Source: Palleronia sediminis (GTDB taxonomy: Bacteria; Pseudomonadota; Alphaproteobacteria; Rhodobacterales; Rhodobacteraceae). Taken from it: a stretch of DNA of 64,000 nt. The stretch lies in contig NZ_SNAA01000010.1 of NCBI RefSeq assembly GCF_004358695.1, forward strand, positions 62,001-126,000, given 5' to 3'. The notes under the pieces are model-generated. The model was not told the DNA's origin and ran no database searches. It saw only the letters and a program-made list of their open reading frames with translations. The translations under genes were made by a program, and so were the position numbers. This document shows positions 34,703-42,740 of the stretch, one piece after another (the first letter of the stretch is position 1; each line of letters begins with the position of its first letter).

Positions 34703-35478
34703 CCCCGCGTCGCGGCCAGCCGCGCAAGCCCGCTCGTCACCCCGATGCCCGCGACGGCGGCCAGCGCAAAGGCGAGCGCCGCGCCCAGATGCGGCAGGCC
34801 GATGGCCAGCACGAAACAGAAGGCGGCAAGGCTCGAGATACCCAGCATCGCGGCACGCAGGGTCGAGATGGCGATATCGGCCCCCACGCGCTGATGGATC
34901 GTGATCGAGATGACGCTCAGCCCGAGGGGATAGGTCAGCAGCAGCCCCGACAGCGCCGGGCCCAGCCGCTCGGTCACGAGCGTCACCGCCGCCACCAGCG
35001 CGCCCGCCAGCCCGCCGCGCAGCAGCAGCACCCCCCATCCGCCCGCCCCCCGCGCGGGTGGACGGGGTTGTTCGAGCCGCTGCGTGACCCGGCGCGCGAA
35101 CAGGGTCGCGGCGGCGAAAAGCGCCAGCCCGACCCAGGCCATGCGCGGCACCGCGGCCAGCGGAACGGCGGCGGCGAACCATGACAGGGCTGCAAGCGCG
35201 AGGATCGCGCGCGACCGCCGCGCGCCGATGACATAGACCAGCAGAAAGACCTGCGACGCGGTCAGCGCGATCAGCGCCGAGGTCGCGGCATCCACCGCGA
35301 ACCCCACGCTGTTCTCGCGCAGGATGAAAAAGAACCCCGGCCCCAGCACGATGGGCAAGCCCCCCAGCGCGCCGCCGATGGCGGGGCCGAACCGCTCGAC
35401 CGCCCAGGCCACGGCGATGACGATGCCCGCGGTAGCCAGCACGCGCAACGCAAGCTCGGCGGCAAGCGTGGCGGTCAT
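34699..35478 (-). CDS. Conserved membrane protein, unknown function
   Basis: 259 aa with about eight hydrophobic helices, including GPAIGGALGGLPIVLGPGFF and LGPALSGLLLTYPLGLSVIS, two similar Gly/Pro segments that suggest an internal duplication. I do not recognise the family with confidence. It is convergent with the HD gene and shares the palindromic CTAG stop. Confidence 0.7.
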   Translation of the reverse strand: MTATLAAELALRVLATAGIVIAVAWAVERFGPAIGGALGGLPIVLGPGFFFILRENSVGFAVDAATSALIALTASQVFLLVYVIGARRSRAILALAALSWFAAAVPLAAVPRMAWVGLALFAAATLFARRVTQRLEQPRPPARGAGGWGVLLLRGGLAGALVAAVTLVTERLGPALSGLLLTYPLGLSVISITIHQRVGADIAISTLRAAMLGISSLAAFCFVLAIGLPHLGAALAFALAAVAGIGVTSGLARLAATRG

Positions 35479-35718
35479 CGCGGGCGCCTCGGCACGGCAG
35501 GACGGGCGGTCGCGGCGCTGGACGCCTTGGGCATCGGGCAATCTCCGGTTGGGGGCGGTCGGCCCGGCACCGGCCTATCTAGGGCACGGCGGCGGCAGGG
35601 CACCAGCGCGCCGCGACCGGCGGGATGCAGCCGCCCCAAAGCGCGCTTCTTGACCCCGCCGGACCGGGGGAGCAAAGACACGCGCGTTCGACCTGTCGCG
35701 ACCTCTTCGGTACCGCCA
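35479..35718. other. Intergenic region upstream of the TagB-like gene
   Basis: 240 bp. An open frame continues upstream of the TagB-like start to 35527, but its translation is Arg/Pro-rich and reads as non-coding. No promoter, RNA or repeat is recognised. Confidence 0.4.
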
Positions 35719-37116
35719 ATGCCCCCACAGCCATCCCCCTGCGACCTTCCGGCCCTGCGCGACGCGCTGGCCTCAAAGGGCGACATGCCGACCGTTCTGG
35801 TCTGGTTCAAGGCCAAGCCGCGCATCTCGACCATGCGCCCGCTGGCCGCGACCATCGCCGGGGCCGGCTACCGTGTGTTCCTCGGGTGGCCGCCGATGCT
35901 CGACCTCGATCCGGCCGAGGTGGCGGGCGATACCGGGCTTGCCTGCTACGTGGTCCGGTTTGCCGATGTGCCCAGCCTGCGCGGCGTCGACCTGTTCATC
36001 TCGTCCGAGGTCGACATCAGCGACGCGCCCGCCGACGCCGTGCGGTTCGCGATCCACCACTCGCTGCCCGATGCCTCGATCCGGCGCGAGTATCACAGCC
36101 TGATCGCCATCAAGCCAAAGGTCGCGATCAATGCCGACTATTACGCCATCCCCGTTCTGCAGGAGCCGCAGGACTGGCAGGCGAAATGCTATGCCCCTTT
36201 CGTCGACCGGGTGTTCCCGGCCAATTTGCTGAGCGGGCGGCCCGACCGGCTGACGGTGGTGCCCTTCGGCTATCCCAAGATCGACCACCTGATGGCCGAG
36301 GACGTGTCCGGGGTCGCGCTCGACACGATCACCTATGCCCCGACCCAGTCGATCAAGGGGTTCGGGTCGGTGGCCCGGCGCGGCCAAGAGATCCTGTCGA
36401 TGCTGCTGGCCGAGTTTCCAGACCATCGCATCGCTTTCAGGCCCTACCCGGTGCGCGACCCGGCGCGGTTGCAGGATCTCATGCACCGCTTCGACGATCA
36501 TCCGCGCTACGTTCTGGACGAATCGCCCACCGGCGAGGACGTGTTGCGCCGCTCGGCGCTGGTCGTCACGGACCGCTCGTCCGTCGCCATATCTTTCGGC
36601 CTGGGATACGCGCGGCCGGTGGTGTTCTTCGACGACACGCGCCCCAAGGCCGGCAAGGGGATCGGGCCGTTCGATACCATCGGGCTGCGGACCGGCACGA
36701 TCGACGAGTTGCGGACCGCCATCGAACGGCTGCTGGCCGATCCGGCCGCCGTCGCCGAAAGGGTGGAGCGCCGGCGCGGCGACTACATCTGCAATCCGGG
36801 GCGCGCGGCCGAGTACCTGGTCGAGGCGATCCCCGATATCCTGTCGGGCAAGTCGCGGCCCGACTGGCTCGAGGTGCCGCGCCGCCCGTTTGCCGCCCGC
36901 AACCGGGCTGCCTATTTGCGGCAATTCGAAAGGCTGAGGTCCGAGGTGCTTAGACGCGATCCATCGGTCGACGAGGAACGCTTTGCATTCTTTCGCGAGG
37001 CGTATCAATCCGCCGCGCCGGTCCGACCGCTCAGATCCCTTGCGGGGCGGATCCTTCGAAGAATGCGAGATCCTCGACGCTATCTATCTCGCCCCAGGGG
37101 CCCTGAGTCGCGATAG
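35719..37116 (+). CDS. CDP-glycerol glycerophosphotransferase-like protein (TagB/TagF family)
   Basis: 465 aa with the GT-B-like glycerophosphotransferase signatures GYPKIDHLM, TITYAPTQSIKGFGSVARR, FRPYPVRDPARLQ and the nucleotide-binding DVLRRSALVVTDRSSVAISF. These proteins move a phospho-polyol from a CDP carrier onto a glycan. ATG at 35719 has no clear ribosome site; ATG at 35785 has AAAGGG and would start right at the domain. The C-terminus overlaps the convergent cytidylyltransferase gene by 86 bp. Because that operon makes a CDP-linked phosphoramidate, this is a candidate transferase for it; a plain glycerophosphate transferase is the alternative. Confidence 0.8.
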   Translation: MPPQPSPCDLPALRDALASKGDMPTVLVWFKAKPRISTMRPLAATIAGAGYRVFLGWPPMLDLDPAEVAGDTGLACYVVRFADVPSLRGVDLFISSEVDISDAPADAVRFAIHHSLPDASIRREYHSLIAIKPKVAINADYYAIPVLQEPQDWQAKCYAPFVDRVFPANLLSGRPDRLTVVPFGYPKIDHLMAEDVSGVALDTITYAPTQSIKGFGSVARRGQEILSMLLAEFPDHRIAFRPYPVRDPARLQDLMHRFDDHPRYVLDESPTGEDVLRRSALVVTDRSSVAISFGLGYARPVVFFDDTRPKAGKGIGPFDTIGLRTGTIDELRTAIERLLADPAAVAERVERRRGDYICNPGRAAEYLVEAIPDILSGKSRPDWLEVPRRPFAARNRAAYLRQFERLRSEVLRRDPSVDEERFAFFREAYQSAAPVRPLRSLAGRILRRMRDPRRYLSRPRGPESR

Positions 37117-37777
37117 CCTCGATACCCGTGCCCCGCGCGATCAGCGCGTCGAGAAGTTCGGTCATGCTTTGCGCGTCGCGCGCCTCGGGCGGCATCCCCG
37201 CGCGCAGCGCCTCGATGGCGGCCCAGCCTTCGGGCGTGATGCGGACGAGCCCCATATACTGCCCCTCGATCTCGTCGATGCTGCGCGGGCGGCGCCCGAT
37301 CCCGGCGAGCCAGCGGCGCCCGTCCCCCGAAGGCGGCTTCAGGCGAAAGGTCTCGGCATCGTCAAGAGGGTCGTCGAACCGGCCGCGCCACTGGGCCTCC
37401 CAATCGGGGTCATAGGTGATCGCCACGCCGCCCACCGCCCCGGCCAGCGCGCGCACGGCCTCCGCGCCGTAGAAGATATCGGAATAGCTCACGATCACCG
37501 GCCCCGCGCGCAGCCATTCCGCCGCGCGGGCGAGCGAGGCGACCATCTGCGTCTCGGCCCAGCGGGGATTGTGGAACGCGGCGTCGGCATAGGGGGCGAA
37601 GGCCTCGGCGCGATATCCGGTGACGATCCCGATCTCGCGCACGCCCGCCGCCGCAAGCGCCGCGCGCTGGCGCGCGACCAGCGGCACTCCGCGCAGGGGC
37701 GTCAGCCCCTTGGGTCGGTCATCGGTCAGGTGCCGCATCCGCGACCCGCGCCCGGCGGCCAGGATCAATGCCCGCAT
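37031..37777 (-). CDS. Nucleotidyltransferase, probable CTP:phosphoglutamine cytidylyltransferase (Cj1416-like)
   Basis: 248 aa with the NTP-transferase signature LILAAGRGSRM followed by RPKGLTPLRG, Asp in VIVSYSDIFYG, and the typical end GPWGEIDSVEDLAFFE. Stand-alone it resembles LicC-type phosphocholine cytidylyltransferases. In this operon, with a glutamine-kinase-like protein, a class-I amidotransferase and an APS-kinase-like protein, the better match is the Campylobacter Cj1416 step: CTP plus phosphoglutamine gives CDP-glutamine. It overlaps the amidotransferase gene by 13 nt. No licA-type choline kinase is in the window. Confidence 0.83.
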   Translation of the reverse strand: MRALILAAGRGSRMRHLTDDRPKGLTPLRGVPLVARQRAALAAAGVREIGIVTGYRAEAFAPYADAAFHNPRWAETQMVASLARAAEWLRAGPVIVSYSDIFYGAEAVRALAGAVGGVAITYDPDWEAQWRGRFDDPLDDAETFRLKPPSGDGRRWLAGIGRRPRSIDEIEGQYMGLVRITPEGWAAIEALRAGMPPEARDAQSMTELLDALIARGTGIEAIATQGPWGEIDSVEDLAFFEGSAPQGI

Positions 37778-38382
37778 GTGAGAACCTCGCGCAGTCTGGC
37801 CATGTCGCGCGGATCGGCGCGATCCTCGCGTTCGGGGTGCCACATCCACCCCTCCCACGGCAGGGTTTCATGGGCGATCGCCTCAATCGCGCCGTCGGGC
37901 GCGGTGGCGAGGACGCGATAGCCCGGCGGGCATCCGTCCAGCGTCATCGCATGAAAGCTGTTGACCTCGTGGTCGAGCGTGCCGCTCAGGCGGTGGCGCG
38001 TGGCGACATGGCCCCCGACCGGCGCAAGGGCGCCGCCCGCCCGGCGCGCCATGACCTGCATCCCGCGGCAGAGCCCCAGAACGGGCAGCGGCGCGGCCTC
38101 GGCATGGTCGAGCAGCGCCGCCTCGAGCATGTCGCGCACCGCGTCGCGCCCCGGATCGGCGCCCCCCGACAGGATCAGCGCCCTGGGCCGGATCGCGTCG
38201 AGCCAATGCGCGAGCCCCTCGGCCCCGAGCCCCGACGGCACGGGCGCCGGCACGCCGCCCGCCGCCGCCACCATCGCGGCGAGCCGGGTGTCGAGCGCAT
38301 CGCGCGTTTCGTCATGGGGTGGGCCGGTCAGGTCCCGGCGCTGCGTGATGGCGGTGACGGGGCGCGGGGGGGTGGCGGTCAA
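37765..38382 (-). CDS. Class-I glutamine amidotransferase, probable gamma-glutamyl-CDP-amidate hydrolase (Cj1417-like)
   Basis: 205 aa with the full triad: Cys105 in VLGLCRGMQVM, then His182 and Glu184 in WMWHPERED. The start is a TTG at 38382 with GGAG upstream, overlapping the kinase stop as TTGA; no ATG fits without deep overlap. In the Campylobacter pathway the equivalent enzyme releases glutamate from CDP-glutamine, leaving cytidine diphosphoramidate. Sequence alone says gamma-glutamyl hydrolase; the precise reaction is inferred from the neighbours. Confidence 0.82.
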   Translation of the reverse strand: MTATPPRPVTAITQRRDLTGPPHDETRDALDTRLAAMVAAAGGVPAPVPSGLGAEGLAHWLDAIRPRALILSGGADPGRDAVRDMLEAALLDHAEAAPLPVLGLCRGMQVMARRAGGALAPVGGHVATRHRLSGTLDHEVNSFHAMTLDGCPPGYRVLATAPDGAIEAIAHETLPWEGWMWHPEREDRADPRDMARLREVLTCGH

Positions 38383-40718
38383 GACACCCGCTCCACCCGG
38401 CGGGCGGCGCAATCGAGCCGCAGCCAATGCGCCCGCGACCAGCGGCGGAACAGCTCTTCGCCCGCGCCGATCACGGCCGGAAGCTGAAGCTCGCCCGCGC
38501 GGATGGCCATGTGCGAATTGATCCCGCCATATTCCGTGACCAGCCCGCCGATCCCGTGCGAGAACAGCCAGTCATAGCCCGGATCGGCGCTTTGCACGAA
38601 AACGATGGCGCCCGACAGGTCGGCCGCCCGCTGGGCCCCCGGCGCCAATCGCACCACCGGCCCGGTGACGCTGCCCTGCGTCACGAAATTGGGCGCGCTT
38701 TCGGCGATCTGGAACCCGAGCACATCCTCGGGCCGGGTAATCAGCGCCGGAAGCCAGACGCGCCGCGTTTCGTCATAGCGGCGGCGGCCGTCCTCGATGC
38801 TGCGCGCAAGCACCGTGGCGGGATCGTCGGTGCGCGCGTTCAGATCGCCCACGATGCCGATATCTGCATAAGACAGGTCATCGGCCGAGAACCCCAGCGC
38901 GCCGCCCCAATCGGTAAAGGCCCGCAGCACGTCCGACAGGCTGCGCGTGAAAACGAACTTGGCGTATTCGCGCATCTCGATCCCGGCCTGCAGGAACTCG
39001 ACGAAATCGACCACGTCGAGCGACATGCCATGACGCCCGAGCAGGCCGCGTATCTCGCGCAACTGCCGCGGGCTGAGACCGAATCCCGGCTTGTCGTCCT
39101 GCGCCGTCGCGTCCCGGCCGCGGCCGCCGAGATAGAGGTCGGGCGCCTCGTCATAGCGCGGCGAGCAGATATCGTAGGTGCCGGGGCGCAAATGCCCGTA
39201 ACGCTCGAGGAAAGCCGCCCGGTCGAGCCGCGACAGATCGCGCGAGAACTGCCCCGAGACGGTATCGACCGAGCCGAGGAACCGCTGGTAATCGCCTTCG
39301 GTAAAGACGCCCGTGGCCACGAGCGACCGCAAGAGCTGCACCGCCATGAAACCGGCGCGCGCCAGACCCGCAAAGGGCAGCGTTCCGTATCGCCGGCAAT
39401 CCTGCAAAAGCCAGTAGATCCGTTCGAGCGGTTCGAGGTCCGACGCCCCGATCCGGTCCTGCCGCTCGCGCAGAATGTCGATCTTTTGCGCATCGAGCCG
39501 CCACAGCCCGTCCTGCTGGGCGATGACGCGGTTCGTCAGGCGCCGCAGGCTCGATGCAAGCGCCTCGCGCTCGGCCGCGCCGAACCCGGCACCGGCGAGC
39601 TCTTCCAGCCGGTCGGGCAGGTCGAGCGTGTAGCACGAGAACACGATCTCGAACTCGATTTTGTCGTGCAGGTGGGGCGCCTCGACGAGGCGGCGGATAT
39701 AATGCTCGGCCAGCCGCTCGGCGATGGCGTCGTCCAGGTCCGACGGGATGAACGAGTTGAAGGACAGGCGCACGTCGACATAGGGCTGACCCGCAAAGGC
39801 CTGCAGCAACGGAAATCCGCGCAGGTTGCGATAGCCGTAATTGTTGCGCTGATAGGCCCAGGTCATGTCGGTCAGCAGGTCGCGATAAAGCGACAGCGCC
39901 AGCGGCCGGGGCCGGGTGCCGATGATCTCGGCGGGGTTCCAGTCGGGCATGACCCCGAAGACGGTAGATTGCCCGCACAGATAGGGGTGCGGCCGTTGCA
40001 GCGTCGCGACCCGCGCCGCGATCCGGTCCAGCACGGCGCGATGTTCGGCCTCGGGCATCGTTTCGCGCGCATCCGCCAGAACCAGCGGGCGCGCCTGAAG
40101 CAGGTAAAGCGCCCCGTCCGTCAGCGCGGCGAACTCGATATCGAGCGGACGGCCCGGCATCAGCGCCTCGAGCTCGTCGAGAAGCGCCAGCACCGGGCGC
40201 ACCGCCTCGGCGGCCGCATCGGGCGGCGCCCCTCGGGCGACGACATGGGTCTCGGCCCCGCCCCGCCCGGCGGTGATCGCGGCCGTGTCGGACCCGCGAT
40301 GCAGGCTGATGACGCGATAGGGCGCGTTGGTGCCGGGATCGTGCGTGAAAGCCACGCCCGAGACGGCCACCCCCGACAGCATCGGTTGCACCAGCACCTC
40401 GTCCTCGGGCGCGGCGGGCCGATACGAGGCGAGAACCTCGTCGACCGCCCCGGCCAGCGCCGCGGCGCCGCGCACGTCGAGGATCGAGCTGTAGGCCCCC
40501 GCGTTCGACGCGGCGTTGCCATCCTCGGACAGGGCCGACGAGCGCACGATCACCGCCGCCTCGGGGCCAAAAGCATCAGCGACCGCGGCCAGCCGCCCGG
40601 CCCGGTCGCGCTCCCATTCGGCGGCGGTGAAGCTGACCTGCGGCAGCACGCGCGCGGCGGCCAGACGTCCCTCGAGATTGCCGAGCGTCCGGGCCTTGGT
40701 CGACAGGATATCCAGCAT
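38379..40718 (-). CDS. PEP-synthase/PPDK-like phosphotransferase, probable L-glutamine kinase (Cj1418-like)
   Basis: 779 aa. The N-terminal ATP-grasp of the PPDK/PEP-synthase type reads AVIVRSSALSEDGNAASNAG (about 60-80) and DIEFAALTDGALYLLQARPL. A long central region (about 240-680) is unlike PEP synthase. The C-terminal swivelling phospho-His domain has GGINSHMAIRAGELQLPAVI with the acceptor His736. This is the layout of Campylobacter glutamine kinase Cj1418, which phosphorylates the amide nitrogen of glutamine. There is no PEP/pyruvate barrel, so it is not a PEP synthase. ATG at 40718 follows GGAG; the frame above it lies inside the formyltransferase gene. Confidence 0.84.
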   Translation of the reverse strand: MLDILSTKARTLGNLEGRLAAARVLPQVSFTAAEWERDRAGRLAAVADAFGPEAAVIVRSSALSEDGNAASNAGAYSSILDVRGAAALAGAVDEVLASYRPAAPEDEVLVQPMLSGVAVSGVAFTHDPGTNAPYRVISLHRGSDTAAITAGRGGAETHVVARGAPPDAAAEAVRPVLALLDELEALMPGRPLDIEFAALTDGALYLLQARPLVLADARETMPEAEHRAVLDRIAARVATLQRPHPYLCGQSTVFGVMPDWNPAEIIGTRPRPLALSLYRDLLTDMTWAYQRNNYGYRNLRGFPLLQAFAGQPYVDVRLSFNSFIPSDLDDAIAERLAEHYIRRLVEAPHLHDKIEFEIVFSCYTLDLPDRLEELAGAGFGAAEREALASSLRRLTNRVIAQQDGLWRLDAQKIDILRERQDRIGASDLEPLERIYWLLQDCRRYGTLPFAGLARAGFMAVQLLRSLVATGVFTEGDYQRFLGSVDTVSGQFSRDLSRLDRAAFLERYGHLRPGTYDICSPRYDEAPDLYLGGRGRDATAQDDKPGFGLSPRQLREIRGLLGRHGMSLDVVDFVEFLQAGIEMREYAKFVFTRSLSDVLRAFTDWGGALGFSADDLSYADIGIVGDLNARTDDPATVLARSIEDGRRRYDETRRVWLPALITRPEDVLGFQIAESAPNFVTQGSVTGPVVRLAPGAQRAADLSGAIVFVQSADPGYDWLFSHGIGGLVTEYGGINSHMAIRAGELQLPAVIGAGEELFRRWSRAHWLRLDCAARRVERVS

Positions 40719-40723
40719 GGGCG

Positions 40724-41476
40724 TCACTCCGCGAACACGTCCGACGGGCCGTAGGCCGCGAGATGCTTGAGAACCGGGTGCGCGACATAGAACGTCTCGG
40801 CCCGTTCGCCGGGCGCGGGGTCGACACGCGGCCATGCGCCCCGCTCAAGGTAGGCCGACAGCGTCTCGACCAGAACCGCCGCGCGTGCAGCCCCGTCGTG
40901 CAGATGGTCGATCACCGTGCGGTCGAAAGGCGCGGGAAACCGGCGGCGCAGCAGGATCGGGCCGGCGTCGATCTCGGCCGTCAGAAAGATGGCCGAGGCG
41001 CCCAGCGTCCCCTCCGCCAGCAGGCTGAACCAGTTGGTCGTGCTGCCGCGAAACGCCGGCAGCCAGCCGCCATGCACATGCAGCATCGCCTTGCCCGCGC
41101 CCAGCGCGTCACGGCGCAGGATCTGGCCGCCGTAGCCCGAAAAGATCGCCGTATCGCCGGGCAGCGCGGCGATGGCGGCGACGGTATCGGGCGCGTTGAT
41201 ATCGGCGCTGTCGATCGTCGTGACCGGTGCGCCCAGCACGCGCAGATCGTCCTCGAGCGCGCTGTTGGGATCGAACGCCGCCGCCTGCCACAGCGGATCG
41301 GGCCGTGCGGGGGCGGCGGGCAGGGGCGCGCGGCTTTGCCCCGGCAGATCGCCGCCCGGCCGCCGCATCGCCAGCACATGCGCCGGCCGCAACCCGTGCC
41401 GCGCGAGCGCCTGGAGATAGGCGCGGCTGCGCGTCGTGTCGGCGCAGATCAACGAGATGCCGGGCAGGTCACTCAT
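40724..41476 (-). CDS. Formyltransferase-fold protein
   Basis: 250 aa. The central segment LHVHGGWLPAFRGSTTNWFS then LLAEGTLGASAIFLTAEIDAGPIL matches the formyl_trans_N fold of Fmt, ArnA and GART-type enzymes, with a GG-LPAFRG-TTN substrate loop and the Asp-Ala-Gly-Pro motif. The catalytic Asn-His-Ser/Asp set is only partly kept (His in LHVHGG). Its place between the glutamine kinase and the unknown protein, with 3-8 bp overlaps on both sides, implies a step in the same pathway. The acceptor is unknown. Confidence 0.78.
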   Translation of the reverse strand: MSDLPGISLICADTTRSRAYLQALARHGLRPAHVLAMRRPGGDLPGQSRAPLPAAPARPDPLWQAAAFDPNSALEDDLRVLGAPVTTIDSADINAPDTVAAIAALPGDTAIFSGYGGQILRRDALGAGKAMLHVHGGWLPAFRGSTTNWFSLLAEGTLGASAIFLTAEIDAGPILLRRRFPAPFDRTVIDHLHDGAARAAVLVETLSAYLERGAWPRVDPAPGERAETFYVAHPVLKHLAAYGPSDVFAE

Positions 41477-42020
41477 GCTCGCGCTCCCTCTCGATCAGGG
41501 TGGCGAGGGCCATGCGCTCCGCCTGCAACGCTGCGCGCAGATCGCCCGCCACGCGGCTGCGGGCCCCGGCGGGTTGCGAGCAGACGAGGTCGCAGAGCTT
41601 GAGCAGGGCGTTGAGCCGGGGCAGCCGCCCGACCGGGTCGTTCGCCGCGAGGATCGCCGCGAACCGCGCATAAAGCGTCAGATCGTCCACCGGCCCCGCC
41701 CCCTTGCGCAGCCGCGCGTCATAGCGGGCGTGGATCCGCTTGCCGACCTCGAACCGCTGCACCAGCCGGTCGATCCAAACCGGATCGGGCGCGGCGGCCA
41801 GCGCGCCCAGCAGGTCGCGCGTCTCGATGGGGGCGGTGCCGTCGGGCAAAGGGGGGGCGGGGTGCGGGGCCCCGGCCGGGGGCGCCTCGGGCAGGGCATT
41901 CAGCACGGCGGCGCGCGACGCGGCCCAATCGGCCAGGAATCCCGGCCCCTCGAGCGGCGAGTAGAAATAATCCTCGCGCCCGGCCAGCAGGTCGCGCGCG
42001 GTGTAGCGATAGCCGCTCAT
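41469..42020 (-). CDS. Unrecognised protein of the phosphoramidate-like operon
   Basis: 183-aa soluble protein rich in Ala, Arg and Pro, with no motif I know. The N-terminus (YRYTARDLLAGREDYFYSPL) and the helical region LVQRFEVGKRIHARYDARLR look conserved-type rather than random. It overlaps the CDP-amidate-kinase-like gene (ATGA) and the formyltransferase gene (8 nt), so it is translated with them. It could be a scaffold, a small-molecule enzyme or a transferase; nothing in the sequence decides. Confidence 0.7.
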   Translation of the reverse strand: MSGYRYTARDLLAGREDYFYSPLEGPGFLADWAASRAAVLNALPEAPPAGAPHPAPPLPDGTAPIETRDLLGALAAAPDPVWIDRLVQRFEVGKRIHARYDARLRKGAGPVDDLTLYARFAAILAANDPVGRLPRLNALLKLCDLVCSQPAGARSRVAGDLRAALQAERMALATLIEREREHE

Positions 42021-42538
42021 GCCGCGACGCCCGCGCCGGTGAGCAACCCCGCCAGCGCGGGCACATGGGCCAGCAGCGCCTCGGGCGGGCCGTCGTTGCG
42101 AATGGTCAGGTCGGGCGCCTCGGGGGCGGGGAACGGCAGGTCGAGCCCCGCCACATCGCGGATCTCGCCCCGATCGAACCGCGCATAGAGCCCCTTGCCG
42201 TCGCGGGCGCGCAACTGCGCCACGGGCGCATCGACAAAGACCTCGCGATAGGCGGCGGCGCGGGTGCGCATCTCGGCGCGGTGCTCGGGGAACAGCGACA
42301 GGATCGCGCAGACCACGCCGAACCCCTGCCCCTCGAGCCAGAGGCACAGTCCCATCATCCGCTCGGCATTGCGGCGCCGGTCGGCCATGGAATGCCCCAG
42401 ATCGTCGCCGAAGGCCGCCCGGACCGCATCGCCATCGACCAGCACGACATCGGGGCGCGTCCGGCGCGCATGGGCGACGACCGCCTCGGCCAGCGTGGTC
42501 TTGCCGGCGCCCGACAGGCCGACGATCCAGATCACCAT
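42017..42538 (-). CDS. APS-kinase-fold protein, probable cytidine-diphosphoramidate kinase (Cj1415-like)
   Basis: 173 aa with the Walker A motif GLSGAGKTT (residues 7-15), the DGDAVR motif (35-40), GHSMADRRRNAERM and the lid region AILSLFPEHRAEM. This is an adenylylsulfate kinase fold with changes at substrate positions. No ATP sulfurylase or cysDN is nearby. In Campylobacter an APS-kinase homologue (Cj1415) phosphorylates the 3'-OH of cytidine diphosphoramidate, which fits the rest of this operon. First gene of the operon. Confidence 0.82.
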   Translation of the reverse strand: MVIWIVGLSGAGKTTLAEAVVAHARRTRPDVVLVDGDAVRAAFGDDLGHSMADRRRNAERMMGLCLWLEGQGFGVVCAILSLFPEHRAEMRTRAAAYREVFVDAPVAQLRARDGKGLYARFDRGEIRDVAGLDLPFPAPEAPDLTIRNDGPPEALLAHVPALAGLLTGAGVAA

Positions 42539-42740
42539 GACAGCGAACCCTTTCGCGGGAGATGTGGAAAAACGGGGGCGCACCGCCCGCGCGCGACCTT
42601 TGGCACAAAGCGACGACCGAGGGAACAGGGCCGGCCCGGATCGGCAGGACACCGCCTCGCGCGGCGCAGACGGGCGTTGACCGCGCCCGTGCGCCGGGTG
42701 CAGATCCCGAGCGAACGCTCGCCACAAGGGATCACGGCTC
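42539..42740. other. Divergent intergenic region, phosphoramidate-like operon / hydantoinase
   Basis: 202 bp between two divergent genes; it should contain both promoters. No recognised operator, RNA or repeat. Confidence 0.4.

Noticed and set aside
37031-37777. Phosphocholine decoration (lic-type) system
   Set aside because: The nucleotidyltransferase resembles LicC, but no choline kinase, choline transporter or LicD transferase is in the window.
37031-42538. Phosphonoglycan pathway (PEP mutase type)
   Set aside because: No PEP mutase, phosphonopyruvate decarboxylase or aminotransferase is present; the PEP-synthase-like protein lacks the pyruvate/PEP barrel, and the amidotransferase plus APS-kinase fold fit phosphoramidate better.
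42017-42538. Sulfate assimilation gene cysC
   Set aside because: No ATP sulfurylase, PAPS reductase or sulfotransferase nearby; operon context points to another nucleotide substrate.
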